Below are positions 53,292-61,327 of a stretch of DNA of 64,000 nt, one piece after another. Source of the DNA: Streptomyces jeddahensis (GTDB lineage: Bacteria; Actinomycetota; Actinomycetes; Streptomycetales; Streptomycetaceae); contig NZ_LOHS01000053.1 in assembly GCF_001642995.1 (NCBI RefSeq), forward strand, positions 20,150 to 84,149. Reading direction: 5' to 3'. Both the position numbers and the translations under genes were made by a program. Positions within the stretch are counted from its first letter, which is position 1; every line of letters starts with the position of its first letter. The notes beneath the pieces were generated by a model, which did no database searches, was not told the DNA's origin, and saw only the letters and a list, made by a program, of their open reading frames with translations.

Positions 53292-53313
53292 TGTGGACAA
53301 TCGGTTTTCCACA
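53292..53313. other. Pair of inverted DnaA-box-like nonamers
   Basis: TTGTCCACA (minus strand, 53292-53300) equals the Streptomyces DnaA-box consensus. TTTTCCACA (plus, 53305-53313) is a near match facing it. Both lie in the bkdR promoter region. Confidence 0.4.
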
Positions 53314-53358
53314 ACCTGGGATAGAGGCAGTACGTCCATGGTAGAGAGGCGGGGGGAC

Positions 53359-53895
53359 ATGGCATCTGAACGAATGGCCGAAGGGATGGAGTCCGACCGT
53401 CCGGACGGCCCGTCCCGTGCCCCGGCCGACCGTCCGGAGATGAGCCGGCCCCGGCCCCTGGACGCCATAGACCGCGACATCCTGCAGTTGCTCCAGGCGG
53501 ACGGCCGGGCGTCGATCCGTTCGGTGGCGGACCGCGTCCATGTGTCCCGGGCCAACGCCTATGCCCGTATCAACCGGCTCATCGAGGACGGAGTGATCCG
53601 CGGGTTCAGCGCCCGCATCGACCACGAGCGGGCCGGGCAGGGCGCATCCGCCTACATCACCCTCAAGATCGTGCAGAACTCCTGGCGCACGGTCCGCGAA
53701 CAGCTGCGGGCCCTGCCGGAGGCCGCGCACATCGCCCTGGTGAGCGGTGACTTCGACGTTTTGCTGCTGGTGCACACATCGGACACCAGGGCGCTGCGCG
53801 ATGTGGTGCTCACCAAGCTCCAGGCCATCCCCGAAGTGCTCAGCACGCGCACGTTGCTGGTCTTCGAGGAGGACGACCTGGACGCGGAGAGCTGA
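53359..53895 (+). CDS. bkdR: Lrp/AsnC-family regulator of branched-chain catabolism
   Basis: 178 aa. A Pro/Asp-rich N-terminus (about 35 residues) precedes the Lrp-type helix-turn-helix: LDAIDRDILQLLQADGRASI, then VADRVHVSRANAYARINRLIEDGVI. The RAM ligand-binding domain follows (YITLKIVQNSWRTVREQL ... GDFDVLLLVHTSD). The divergent position to the bkd operon matches bkdR of S. coelicolor, described as a regulator of that complex needed for normal development. I start at ATG 53359 (GGCGGGGGG upstream); ATG 53338 is the in-frame alternative. It probably binds the shared promoter. Confidence 0.9.
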   Translation: MASERMAEGMESDRPDGPSRAPADRPEMSRPRPLDAIDRDILQLLQADGRASIRSVADRVHVSRANAYARINRLIEDGVIRGFSARIDHERAGQGASAYITLKIVQNSWRTVREQLRALPEAAHIALVSGDFDVLLLVHTSDTRALRDVVLTKLQAIPEVLSTRTLLVFEEDDLDAES

Positions 53896-53912
53896 GCGGC
53901 CGCGGCCGCGCC

Positions 53913-54503
53913 TCAGCCCTCCTTGCGAAGCCCCGAGAAGACCAACTGCACGACGGCGTCGGCGATTTCCTGTACCCCGGCGCCGCGGACGTCGGGCCGG
54001 TACCACTCCACGATCGAGTTGATCATGCCGAACACCAGCCGGGTCGCCAGCCGGACCTCTATGTCGCCCCGTACGTCGCCGTCGGCGGCCGCGGCCTTCA
54101 GCAGATCGGCCACCCTGTGGTCGAATTCGCGGCGGCGCTCCAGGGCCCATCGCTCGGTGCCGGTGTTGCCGCGCACACGCAGCAGCAGTGTCACGTACGG
54201 CAGTTCCGCGATGAGGACCTCCACCATGCGGCGCGTCACGTACTCGAGACGCTCCACGGCGCGCCCCACGCGCGCGTGCTCCTCGTCGAGGATCCCGAAC
54301 AGCCCGTCGAGCGCCCGGCTGACGGCCCGCCGCAGCAACTCCTCCTTGCCCGCGACATGGTGGTAGATCGACGACTTCGAGATGCCCGCCGCCTTGGAGA
54401 GATGCTCCATGGACGTGCCGTCGTAGCCGCGCTGGATGAAGACCTCGACGGCGACGGAGAGCAGCGTCTCGGGGGTGTAGGTGTCGCGCTTGGCGGCGGT
54501 CAT
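53913..54503 (-). CDS. paaR: TetR-family repressor, PaaR-like
   Basis: 196 aa. The N-terminal helix-turn-helix reads VFIQRGYDGTSMEHLSKAAGISKSSIYHHVAGKEELLRRAV; the rest is a helical ligand-binding domain. It overlaps the hydroxyacyl-CoA dehydrogenase stop as ATGA, and that operon diverges from paaN. Two ACCGATNGTTCGGT palindromes, one in the paaN gap and one in the bkd2 gap, fit the PaaR core ACCGNNCGNNCGGT that I recall from corynebacteria. The ligand would then be phenylacetyl-CoA or a related thioester. The symbol is inferred from context. Confidence 0.72.
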   Translation of the reverse strand: MTAAKRDTYTPETLLSVAVEVFIQRGYDGTSMEHLSKAAGISKSSIYHHVAGKEELLRRAVSRALDGLFGILDEEHARVGRAVERLEYVTRRMVEVLIAELPYVTLLLRVRGNTGTERWALERRREFDHRVADLLKAAAADGDVRGDIEVRLATRLVFGMINSIVEWYRPDVRGAGVQEIADAVVQLVFSGLRKEG

Positions 54504-56080
54504 GAGGCGGACTCCCGCTTCTCGGAGGCGTACGCGTGACGGTAGAGGGCCAGTGACGGCGCGCAGCGCCCGGACGGATCACGCCGGTGCAGATCGTCCA
54601 GCAGGGCGTACGCCCAGTTCCTGCCGAGCCTTCGGCTCCATTCGACGGGACCCAGCGGGTAGTTGACGCCCAGCAGCATCGCCGTGTCGATGTCCTCCGC
54701 CGTGGCCACGCCCTTGGCGACGGCGTCGAGGGCCAGGTCGATGAGCCGGGCGACGGTGCGGGCGACGATCATGCCCGGCACATCGCCGATGATGCTGACG
54801 TCCTTGCCGAGCGCCTGGAAGAGTCCGGTGGCCTCGGCGACCGTCCGCGCGGAGGTGTCCTGCGAGGCCGACAGGGCGATCCGGGTCGCCGCGCGGTAGT
54901 CGAGCGCCAGGTCGAAGTAGACGACGTCGCGGAACTCGACGGACGTCCGGCCGTCCGCGAGCGCCAGTTGTCCGCCGCCGGGCAGCACCAGCCGCGTGCC
55001 CTGATCCTCGCCCTCCTCGCGCACCGTGATGCCCGCCTCGCGGATCAGCGCGAGCAGGTCGTGGGCGGGGCCGAGATCGCCCTCGGCGAGGACGTACGCC
55101 GGAGGCTCGGCCGGTTCGGCGGTGTGCGGCTCGGGCCGCTTCGCGCCGTCCCCGTACGCGTACCAGCCGCGGCCCGACTTGCGGCCCAGCATCCCGGCCT
55201 CGACGAGGCGGCGCTGGGCGAGCGACGGGGCGAAGCGCGCGTCCTGGAAGAAGGACTCCCACACGGAGCGCGTGACGGCTTCGTTGACGTCCTGCCCGAT
55301 GAGGTCGGTCAGCTCGAACGCGCCCATCCGGAAACCGCCCGACTCCCGGAGCACCGCGTCGATCGTGGCGGGGTCGGCGCCCTGGTTCTCGTACACCGTG
55401 AAGGCCTCGGCGTAGAAGGGGCGCGCGATGCGGTTCACGATGAAACCGGGGGTGTCGGCGCAGGCCACCGGGGTCTTGCCCCAGGAGCGGGCCGTCTCGT
55501 ACGCGCGCGTGGCCGATGCCGTGTCCGTCGCGAAGCCGGAGACGACCTCGACGAGCGGCATCAGCGGTGCCGGATTGAAGAAGTGCAGCCCGACGAACCG
55601 GCCGGGTTCGCGCAGGGCGCCGGCGATCGCCGTGACGGACAGCGACGAGGTGTTGGTGGCCAGCAGGCAGTCGTCGCCGACGACGTCCTCGAGCTCGCGG
55701 AACAGCTGCTGCTTGACGTCGAGCCGCTCGACGACCGCCTCGACGACGAGGCCGGATCCGGCGAGCTCGGCCAGGCTTTCCACAGGCTGCAGACGGGCGG
55801 TCGCCGCGTCGCGTTCCGCACCGGTCAGCCTGCCCTTGTCCACCAGCCGGCCGAGCCGGGCGTCGATCGCCTCGGCCGCCGCTTTCGCGCGGCCGGGCGC
55901 GGCGTCGTGCAGCCGCACCGGATGTCCGGCGACCAGCGCCACCTGGGCTATGCCCTGGCCCATGGTGCCGGCGCCGACTATGCCGACCGGGGTGCCGGGG
56001 CTGGGACCGGCAGGATCGGGGCCGGAGCGGCCGGTGCCGGAACGGCCGGGGCCGGAGCGGTCGGCGTCGGGTCCTGTCAT
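54500..56080 (-). CDS. 3-hydroxyacyl-CoA dehydrogenase (PaaH-like)
   Basis: 526 aa NAD-dependent enzyme. After a repetitive Gly/Ser/Pro N-terminus (about 30 residues), the Rossmann motif is VGIVGAGTMGQGIAQVALVAGHPV. Next come ATNTSSLSVTAIAG and RFVGLHFFNPAPLMPLVEVV with the catalytic His, then NRIARPFYAEA. A second C-terminal 3HCDH half follows (about 330-526), the double-domain size of PaaH/PaaC 3-hydroxyadipyl-CoA dehydrogenases. ATG 56080 has GGGAGGA upstream. It is co-transcribed with the TetR gene and divergent from paaN, so a role in phenylacetate or aromatic-CoA catabolism is likely. Confidence 0.87.
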   Translation of the reverse strand: MTGPDADRSGPGRSGTGRSGPDPAGPSPGTPVGIVGAGTMGQGIAQVALVAGHPVRLHDAAPGRAKAAAEAIDARLGRLVDKGRLTGAERDAATARLQPVESLAELAGSGLVVEAVVERLDVKQQLFRELEDVVGDDCLLATNTSSLSVTAIAGALREPGRFVGLHFFNPAPLMPLVEVVSGFATDTASATRAYETARSWGKTPVACADTPGFIVNRIARPFYAEAFTVYENQGADPATIDAVLRESGGFRMGAFELTDLIGQDVNEAVTRSVWESFFQDARFAPSLAQRRLVEAGMLGRKSGRGWYAYGDGAKRPEPHTAEPAEPPAYVLAEGDLGPAHDLLALIREAGITVREEGEDQGTRLVLPGGGQLALADGRTSVEFRDVVYFDLALDYRAATRIALSASQDTSARTVAEATGLFQALGKDVSIIGDVPGMIVARTVARLIDLALDAVAKGVATAEDIDTAMLLGVNYPLGPVEWSRRLGRNWAYALLDDLHRRDPSGRCAPSLALYRHAYASEKRESAS

Positions 56081-56103
56081 GTTCGCGATCCTCCCGCACC
56101 GGG

Positions 56104-56112
56104 TTATCCACA
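56104..56112 (+). other. DnaA-box-like nonamer TTATCCACA
   Basis: Exact match to the E. coli-type DnaA box in the 142-bp hbd/paaN intergenic region, 24 bp from the palindrome at 56137. It may be fortuitous. Confidence 0.35.
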
Positions 56113-56136
56113 GGCTCGGCGGATCCCCTTGTCCCG

Positions 56137-56150
56137 ACCGATCGTTCGGT
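56137..56150. promoter_or_regulatory. PaaR-like operator, hbd/paaN promoter
   Basis: ACCGATCGTTCGGT lies in the divergent gap, 57 bp from the hbd start and 73 bp from paaN. It fits ACCGNNCGNNCGGT exactly. Confidence 0.68.
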
Positions 56151-56222
56151 TACTCTAACTCTGTCCGTCCGTTCCTGCCCAGCCGCCGGCTCGACGAGGA
56201 GCCGGGGAGGAGTTGGTCCCCG

Positions 56223-57914
56223 ATGACCGCCGAACTCACCGCGCATCAGCTGATCGACAAGCACCGGCCCACTCTCGACCAGGCGCTGGAAACGATCCGC
56301 ACGCGCGCGTACTGGTCCCCGCACCCCGAGCACCCCAAGGCCTACGGCGAGAACGGCAGCCTCAGCGCGGCCGACGGCAAGGCCGCCTTCGACGCTCTCC
56401 TCGGCGGCCGTATGGATCTCGGCCAGCCGGGCACGGACGACTGGGTCGGCGGCGAGGTCTCGCCGTACGGACCGGCACTGGGCATCACCTATCCGCATGC
56501 GGACATCGACGTCCTGCTGACCGCGATGCGCGCGGGCATGCGCGCGTGGCGGGACGCGGGGGCGGAGCTGCGCGCGGCGACGTGTCTGGAGATCCTGGCC
56601 CGGATCAGCGCCCGCACGCACGAGTTCGCGCACGCCGTCATGCACACCAGCGGACAGGCCTTCATGATGGCGTTCCAGGCGGGCGGCCCGCACGCCCAGG
56701 ACCGCGGCCTCGAAGCGGTGGCGTACGCGTACGCGGAGCAGTCCCGGACGCCGGGCACCGCGGAGTGGACCAAGCCGCAGGGCAAGCGGGACCCGCTGGC
56801 GCTGACCAAGCAGTTCACGCCCGTGCCGCGCGGCATCGCGCTGGTGATCGGCTGTAACACCTTCCCCACCTGGAACGGCTACCCGGGCCTCTTCGCGTCC
56901 CTGGCCACCGGCAACGCCGTGCTGGTCAAGCCGCACCCCCGCGCGGTCCTGCCGCTCGCGCTCACCGTGCAGGTGGCCCGCGAGGTGCTCGCCGAGGCGG
57001 GCTTCGACCCGAACCTGGTGGCCCTGGCCCCCGAGCGCCCGGGCGAGGGCATCGCCAAGACCCTCGCCGTACGCCCCGAGATCAAGATCATCGACTACAC
57101 GGGCTCGACGGCGTTCGGCGACTGGCTCGAGGCCAACGCCCGCCAGGCGCAGGTCTACACGGAGAAGGCCGGCGTCAACACGGTCGTCGTCGAGTCCACC
57201 GACGACTACCAGGGCATGCTGGCCAACCTCGCCTTCTCCCTGTCCCTCTACAGCGGCCAGATGTGCACCACCCCGCAGAACCTGCTGATCCCGCGCGACG
57301 GCATCACCACGGACGCAGGCCACAGGACCTACGACGAGGTCGTGGCCGACCTGGCCGCCGCGGTGAGCGGCCTGCTGGGCGATGACGCGCGCGCCAACGC
57401 GCTCCTGGGCGCCCTGGTCAACCCGGATGTGAAGGCCCGCCTGGAGGCCGCGTCCGGCCTGGGCGAGGTCGCCCTGCCGTCACGGGAGATCGGCAACCCG
57501 GACTTCCCGGACGCCGTGGTCCGTACGCCGCTGATCGTGAAACTCGACGGCGCCAAGCCGGACGACGAGGCGGCGTATAGGAGCGAGTGCTTCGGCCCGG
57601 TCTCCTTCGCCGTGGCGGTCGACTCGGCGGCGGACGCGGTGGAGCTGCTGCGGCGCACGGTGCGCGACAAGGGAGCGATGACCGTCGGTGCGTACACGAC
57701 GTCAGAGGAGGTCGCCCAGGCGGTCGAGGAGGCGTGTCTGGAGGAGTGCGCGCAGCTGTCCCTGAACCTCACGGGCGGCGTATACGTCAACCAGACCGCC
57801 GCGTTCTCCGACTTCCACGGCTCGGGCGGCAACCCGGCGGCGAACTCGGCTCTGTGCGACGGGGCGTTCGTGGCGAACCGGTTCCGGGTGGTGGAGGTGC
57901 GACGGGAGAACTGA
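56223..57914 (+). CDS. paaN: Phenylacetic acid degradation protein PaaN (aldehyde dehydrogenase superfamily)
   Basis: 563 aa. The aldehyde dehydrogenase fold is seen in FTPVPRGIALVIGCNTFPTWNGYPG, KPHPRAVLPLALTVQVAREVL and DYTGSTAFGDWLEANA, with the catalytic Cys in SLYSGQMCTTPQN. The length and GGVYVNQTAAFSDFHGSGGNPAAN ending match the PaaN2/TIGR02288 form that lacks a fused hydratase domain. In the phenylacetyl-CoA pathway it oxidises the ring-opened aldehyde. ATG 56223 has a GGGAGGAG ribosome site. No paaABCDE oxygenase genes are in the window, so the rest of the pathway must lie elsewhere. Confidence 0.88.
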   Translation: MTAELTAHQLIDKHRPTLDQALETIRTRAYWSPHPEHPKAYGENGSLSAADGKAAFDALLGGRMDLGQPGTDDWVGGEVSPYGPALGITYPHADIDVLLTAMRAGMRAWRDAGAELRAATCLEILARISARTHEFAHAVMHTSGQAFMMAFQAGGPHAQDRGLEAVAYAYAEQSRTPGTAEWTKPQGKRDPLALTKQFTPVPRGIALVIGCNTFPTWNGYPGLFASLATGNAVLVKPHPRAVLPLALTVQVAREVLAEAGFDPNLVALAPERPGEGIAKTLAVRPEIKIIDYTGSTAFGDWLEANARQAQVYTEKAGVNTVVVESTDDYQGMLANLAFSLSLYSGQMCTTPQNLLIPRDGITTDAGHRTYDEVVADLAAAVSGLLGDDARANALLGALVNPDVKARLEAASGLGEVALPSREIGNPDFPDAVVRTPLIVKLDGAKPDDEAAYRSECFGPVSFAVAVDSAADAVELLRRTVRDKGAMTVGAYTTSEEVAQAVEEACLEECAQLSLNLTGGVYVNQTAAFSDFHGSGGNPAANSALCDGAFVANRFRVVEVRREN

Positions 57915-57973
57915 GAGCCCTCAGAGGTGGGTTGCGATGATGCACTGCCGGCAGCGTCGCGACCCACTACTCG

Positions 57974-58822
57974 TCACACGTGGGGGTCCGTGTCGAGCTC
58001 TGTGTCGTCCGTGCCGTCTGTGCCGCGGACATCCATGCCACCGAACTCCCTGCCACTGGCGGACGACCAGTGGAAGAGAGCCATGGCCACGCTGGTCGCC
58101 AGGTTGTAGCTGGAGACCTGAGGACGCATCGGCAGGGACACCAAGTGGTCCGCCCGCGCGCGGACTTCGCCGGACAGCCCGCTCCGCTCAGAGCCGAAGG
58201 CGAGGACCGCGTCGTCCGGGATCTTCAGACCGCGGATGTCCTCGCCCTCCGCGTCGAGCGCGAACAGCGGCCCCGGCGGCAGATCGGCGACGTCCAGTCG
58301 CTCCACCGCCGTAGCGAAGTGCAGTCCTGCGCCGCCGCGTACGACCGTCGGATGCCAGGGGTCGAGTGTGCCGGTGGTCACCACGCCCGTCGCCCCGAAT
58401 CCGGCCGCGAGGCGGATCACCGCTCCGGCGTTGCCGAGATTGCGCGGGTTGTCGAGCATCACGACCGGCGCCGATCGGGGCGTACGCGCCAGCGTCTCCA
58501 GGTTGGCGGTACGCGAGGGGCGTATGGCCAGAGCGACCACACCGGTGGGGTGGATACGCGGGACGAGGGCCCGCAGCGTCTCGTCCGTGACCTCGACCAG
58601 CAGCGCACCGAGCGGATCCCGCAGGTCGGGGGCGAGGTCCTCGGCCAGGCGGAGCGCCGCCGCCCGGTCGCCGGCCAGGGCGACGGGAATCTGCGCGCCG
58701 AAGCGGACAGCGTGCTTGAGGGCGTGGAATCCGTCCAGCAGTACGGCCGTGCCGGCGAGCCCGCGCCAGGTGCGTACCGCGTCCGTTGAGATCGCGGTGA
58801 CCGGTGCAGGGGGCTCGTTCAT
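57974..58822 (-). CDS. TrmH/SpoU-family RNA methyltransferase
   Basis: 282 aa SPOUT methyltransferase for 2'-O-methylation of tRNA or rRNA. The three motifs are visible: MLDNPRNLGNAGAVIRLAAGFGATGVV, VLAFGSERSGLSGEV and LPMRPQVSSYNLATSVAMALFHW, which build the knot and bind S-adenosylmethionine. An N-terminal substrate-binding part (about 1-115) precedes it. The acidic tail (DGTDDTELDTDPHV) is variable. ATG 58822 overlaps the HTTM stop (ATGA), making it the last gene of a three-gene operon. Target RNA is not predictable. Confidence 0.88.
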   Translation of the reverse strand: MNEPPAPVTAISTDAVRTWRGLAGTAVLLDGFHALKHAVRFGAQIPVALAGDRAAALRLAEDLAPDLRDPLGALLVEVTDETLRALVPRIHPTGVVALAIRPSRTANLETLARTPRSAPVVMLDNPRNLGNAGAVIRLAAGFGATGVVTTGTLDPWHPTVVRGGAGLHFATAVERLDVADLPPGPLFALDAEGEDIRGLKIPDDAVLAFGSERSGLSGEVRARADHLVSLPMRPQVSSYNLATSVAMALFHWSSASGREFGGMDVRGTDGTDDTELDTDPHV

Positions 58823-60132
58823 GTCGTGAAGCCTACGCGCGCGTGCTCCGCGCCCTCCGGGTCCGGCTCCTCGCCCCGGCGCTGTCCCGGCATCCTGCGT
58901 TCCCCCCGGGGACCGCGCCCCAGCGAAAACAGCCCTCCACGCGCGCGTGCCGCCCATCGGCCCACACGCCTGAGGAACGACGTCGGCAGGAAGACGGCGT
59001 CTGCGGTGATCATCGCGAGCGAGAAGAACGGCAGGCCGAGGACGACGGCGATCACGGCGTGCTCGCAGATCATGGCCGCCAGCAGCACGTTCTTGAGGCG
59101 CCGGTTGAAGAGGGTGAACGGAAACGCGACCTGGATCGCGACCGTCCCGTACGTCATCAGCATCACGAGGATGCCGTGCGCGGCGAGCGCGTCGGAGAGG
59201 GCGGGCCAGGGCGAGAAGGAATCGAGCTGGAGCGGGTAGTACACCGCGGTGCCGTCCTGCCAGCGGCTGCCCTGGATCTTGTACCAGCCGGCCGTGGCGT
59301 AGATCAGACAGGCCTCGGCCATGATCACGAAGAGGGCGGCGTTGTGGACGAGATTGGCGACGATATCGAGGAGCAGACGCGGCTCTCCGCCCGGTGCGCG
59401 CCGCCCGACGGCCCACCACAGTCCCTGTACGGCCCACAGGCCCCAGAAGATCAGCAGCCAGCCCCAGCGGAGCTCGCCCATGAACGTCACCACGGAGAGC
59501 GCGAGCCCGAGCACCCACCACAGGACCGGCCCGATCCGGTCCCGGCCCTCGCCCCGCAGAGGCCCTCTCTCGCCCACACCGGAAAGCTCGCCACGCGCGC
59601 GTGCCTCCTCGCTGGCGTGTGCCTCCTCACGCGCGCGTGCCGCCTGCGCGCGTCGCAGCCGCCGTGCGTCCAGCGACCAGACCTGTCCGCAGCGCGTGAG
59701 CACCAGATAGACGGACATCAGATGAATGACGTTGTCGCCGCCGTCGCCCATGAAGATGCTGCGGTTCTGCAGCGACAGCACCCCGACCATGAACAGCACG
59801 GACATGGTGCGGGTACGCCACCCGAGCATCAGCAGGACGCTGGAGAGCATCGCCAGTGCGTAGACCGTCTCGAACCACAGCCTGCTGTCGGACCACATCA
59901 GCGCCGTGAAGGCGTGATTGCCCGCTATGAGCTGCTGGGCCATGTCCCAGTCCCACGGCCCATCGGGCCCGTACAGCTCATGGCGGTTCGGCAGCTCGCG
60001 CAGAAGGAACAGCAGCCAGGTGGCGGAGAAGCCGATACGGATCACCGCGGTCTGGTACGGGCCGAGTGCGGTCGCGGTGACGCGGGCGATGCCACGCGAG
60101 AGCAACGCGACGGGACGGTCGAGACGGTTCAC
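58819..60132 (-). CDS. HTTM-domain membrane protein (vitamin K carboxylase-like)
   Basis: 437 aa polytopic protein of the horizontally transferred transmembrane family, which includes vitamin K-dependent gamma-carboxylase-like proteins. About 8-10 spans can be seen, for example IRIGFSATWLLFLLREL, VYALAMLSSVLLMLGW, and LIYATAGWYKIQGSRWQDGTAVYY, a conserved segment of the family. A basic, charged linker (about 155-200) and a charged tail (about 385-437) carry four copies of the ACGCGCGCGT decamer. Overlaps with DUF5819 upstream and trmH downstream are both ATGA. Its substrate is unknown. Confidence 0.85.
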   Translation of the reverse strand: MNRLDRPVALLSRGIARVTATALGPYQTAVIRIGFSATWLLFLLRELPNRHELYGPDGPWDWDMAQQLIAGNHAFTALMWSDSRLWFETVYALAMLSSVLLMLGWRTRTMSVLFMVGVLSLQNRSIFMGDGGDNVIHLMSVYLVLTRCGQVWSLDARRLRRAQAARAREEAHASEEARARGELSGVGERGPLRGEGRDRIGPVLWWVLGLALSVVTFMGELRWGWLLIFWGLWAVQGLWWAVGRRAPGGEPRLLLDIVANLVHNAALFVIMAEACLIYATAGWYKIQGSRWQDGTAVYYPLQLDSFSPWPALSDALAAHGILVMLMTYGTVAIQVAFPFTLFNRRLKNVLLAAMICEHAVIAVVLGLPFFSLAMITADAVFLPTSFLRRVGRWAARARGGLFSLGRGPRGERRMPGQRRGEEPDPEGAEHARVGFTT

Positions 60133-60968
60133 CGGGCATCCACCTCAGCCTTCACGTCCCGGGCCAGAGGCACGTCGTCCGGTGTCACGGGCCACCAGGG
60201 AAGCTCGCGGAACACGGGCCGGGTGTCGATCTTCTCGTCGCTCCACTCGGGCGGCGCCACATTGGCCGTCCTCGAACGGACCTGGACACGCTCGATGACA
60301 GCGCCTCGTCCACCGGCGTTCTCGCGATCGAGACGCAGCAGGACGATGCGGCGTATGTAGCGCTCCGAGAGATCGCCGCGCAGACCGGCCGGGCGGTTCT
60401 CGGCGTCGTGCGAGGAGACGTAGAAGTCCCACGCGCGACGCAGTTCGTTCTGCTGGGTGTGGCTGGGCAGCAGGTTGCCGTCGATGGCGGCTCCATCCTG
60501 CGCGGAGAGGTCGTACCAGCCGGTCCTCCGGACGGCTCCGTCCGCGGTACGGACCTCGGCCCTCGCCTGCACCGAGATGTTCTGCTGCAGGGGATTGGGG
60601 GCGAAGAGCTTCCAGTTCTGCTCGAACTCCGGATATATCCAGTCGTCGATCGCCTGCCCGTGCTGCTTGGTCACGGTGTTCGACGGAGCGACGTGCAGGA
60701 ACACCATCGCGAGGTGCGCACACGCGGCCAGCGCGACTGTCCCGAGCGCGAGCGCGGCGACGATCTGGTAGCGGAACGAGAGCGCCGCGATGCCGGCCCG
60801 GCGAGCGGGGAGTGCTTGGGGTGGCGGCGGCTGAGCCTGGAAAGGCGGCTCAGCCTGGAAAGGCAGGGGCGGCGGCTCAGCCTCGGCAGGTGCGGGCTGT
60901 GCAGCGGCGGAGGAGGGCGTGTCGGGCCGGGCGGCCCGGGCGCTCGAGCCCTCGTCGTACGCGTCCAT
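60129..60968 (-). CDS. DUF5819-family membrane-anchored protein
   Basis: 279 aa. A Pro/Glu/Ala-rich N-terminal tail (about 75 residues) is followed by one membrane span (IVAALALGTVALAACAHLAMVFLHV). A probable extracytoplasmic domain follows, with YPEFEQNWKLFAPNPLQQNISVQAR, the family signature, and LRRAWDFYVSSHD. It is paired with an HTTM protein, as in other actinomycetes, which suggests the two work together at the membrane. ATG 60968 follows GGGGCGGA. The span contains one Cys, but there is no lipobox spacing typical of a lipoprotein. Confidence 0.82.
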   Translation of the reverse strand: MDAYDEGSSARAARPDTPSSAAAQPAPAEAEPPPLPFQAEPPFQAQPPPPQALPARRAGIAALSFRYQIVAALALGTVALAACAHLAMVFLHVAPSNTVTKQHGQAIDDWIYPEFEQNWKLFAPNPLQQNISVQARAEVRTADGAVRRTGWYDLSAQDGAAIDGNLLPSHTQQNELRRAWDFYVSSHDAENRPAGLRGDLSERYIRRIVLLRLDRENAGGRGAVIERVQVRSRTANVAPPEWSDEKIDTRPVFRELPWWPVTPDDVPLARDVKAEVDAR

Positions 60969-61206
60969 TCCGCCCCGATCCCCGATTGCCGACTTTCGCA
61001 CCGGACGGTACCCAGGTCTGCCCGCCGGGCACAGCGGTCCGTGACGTTGTCCACAGGGTTGACACCTTACGGCGCCAGTCCGCAGCCCCGTCCCGTCCGT
61101 AACGGAAGCAACAGGCCGCCCGAGGGTCAAGGGTTCGCAGGTGGAGAGCGGTGCGGCTCCGGAGAACCGTGCGGCTCTGGAATCTGCTCGTGCCGTTCCC
61201 TTCTCT
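60969..61206. other. Gene-free part of the DUF5819 / acyl-CoA dehydrogenase gap
   Basis: The divergent gap holds a perfect DnaA-box nonamer TTGTCCACA at 61047-61055 and the promoter of the DUF5819 operon. No gene or further palindrome is evident before the KstR-like box at 61207. Confidence 0.4.
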
Positions 61207-61220
61207 TAGAACCTGTTCTA
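61207..61220. promoter_or_regulatory. KstR-type operator
   Basis: TAGAACCTGTTCTA fits the KstR consensus TNNAACNNGTTNNA completely and is a perfect palindrome (TAGAAC-CT-GTTCTA). It lies 108 bp upstream of the acyl-CoA dehydrogenase start. Confidence 0.72.
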
Positions 61221-61223
61221 TCT

Positions 61224-61236
61224 TGACGCCCCGTCA
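61224..61236. promoter_or_regulatory. Second palindrome next to the KstR-like box
   Basis: TGACG-CCC-CGTCA is a perfect inverted repeat 4 bp downstream of the KstR-like box. It may bind a different TetR-type regulator or overlap the promoter (TTGACG). Confidence 0.45.
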
Positions 61237-61327
61237 GACAGGTTGACGTTGCCCAGCTCACTGGACTGCTCGACCGAGTTGCCCGTGCCCGTGCCACATC
61301 GGTCGCCGTATCGCGGGAGGACAGGCC

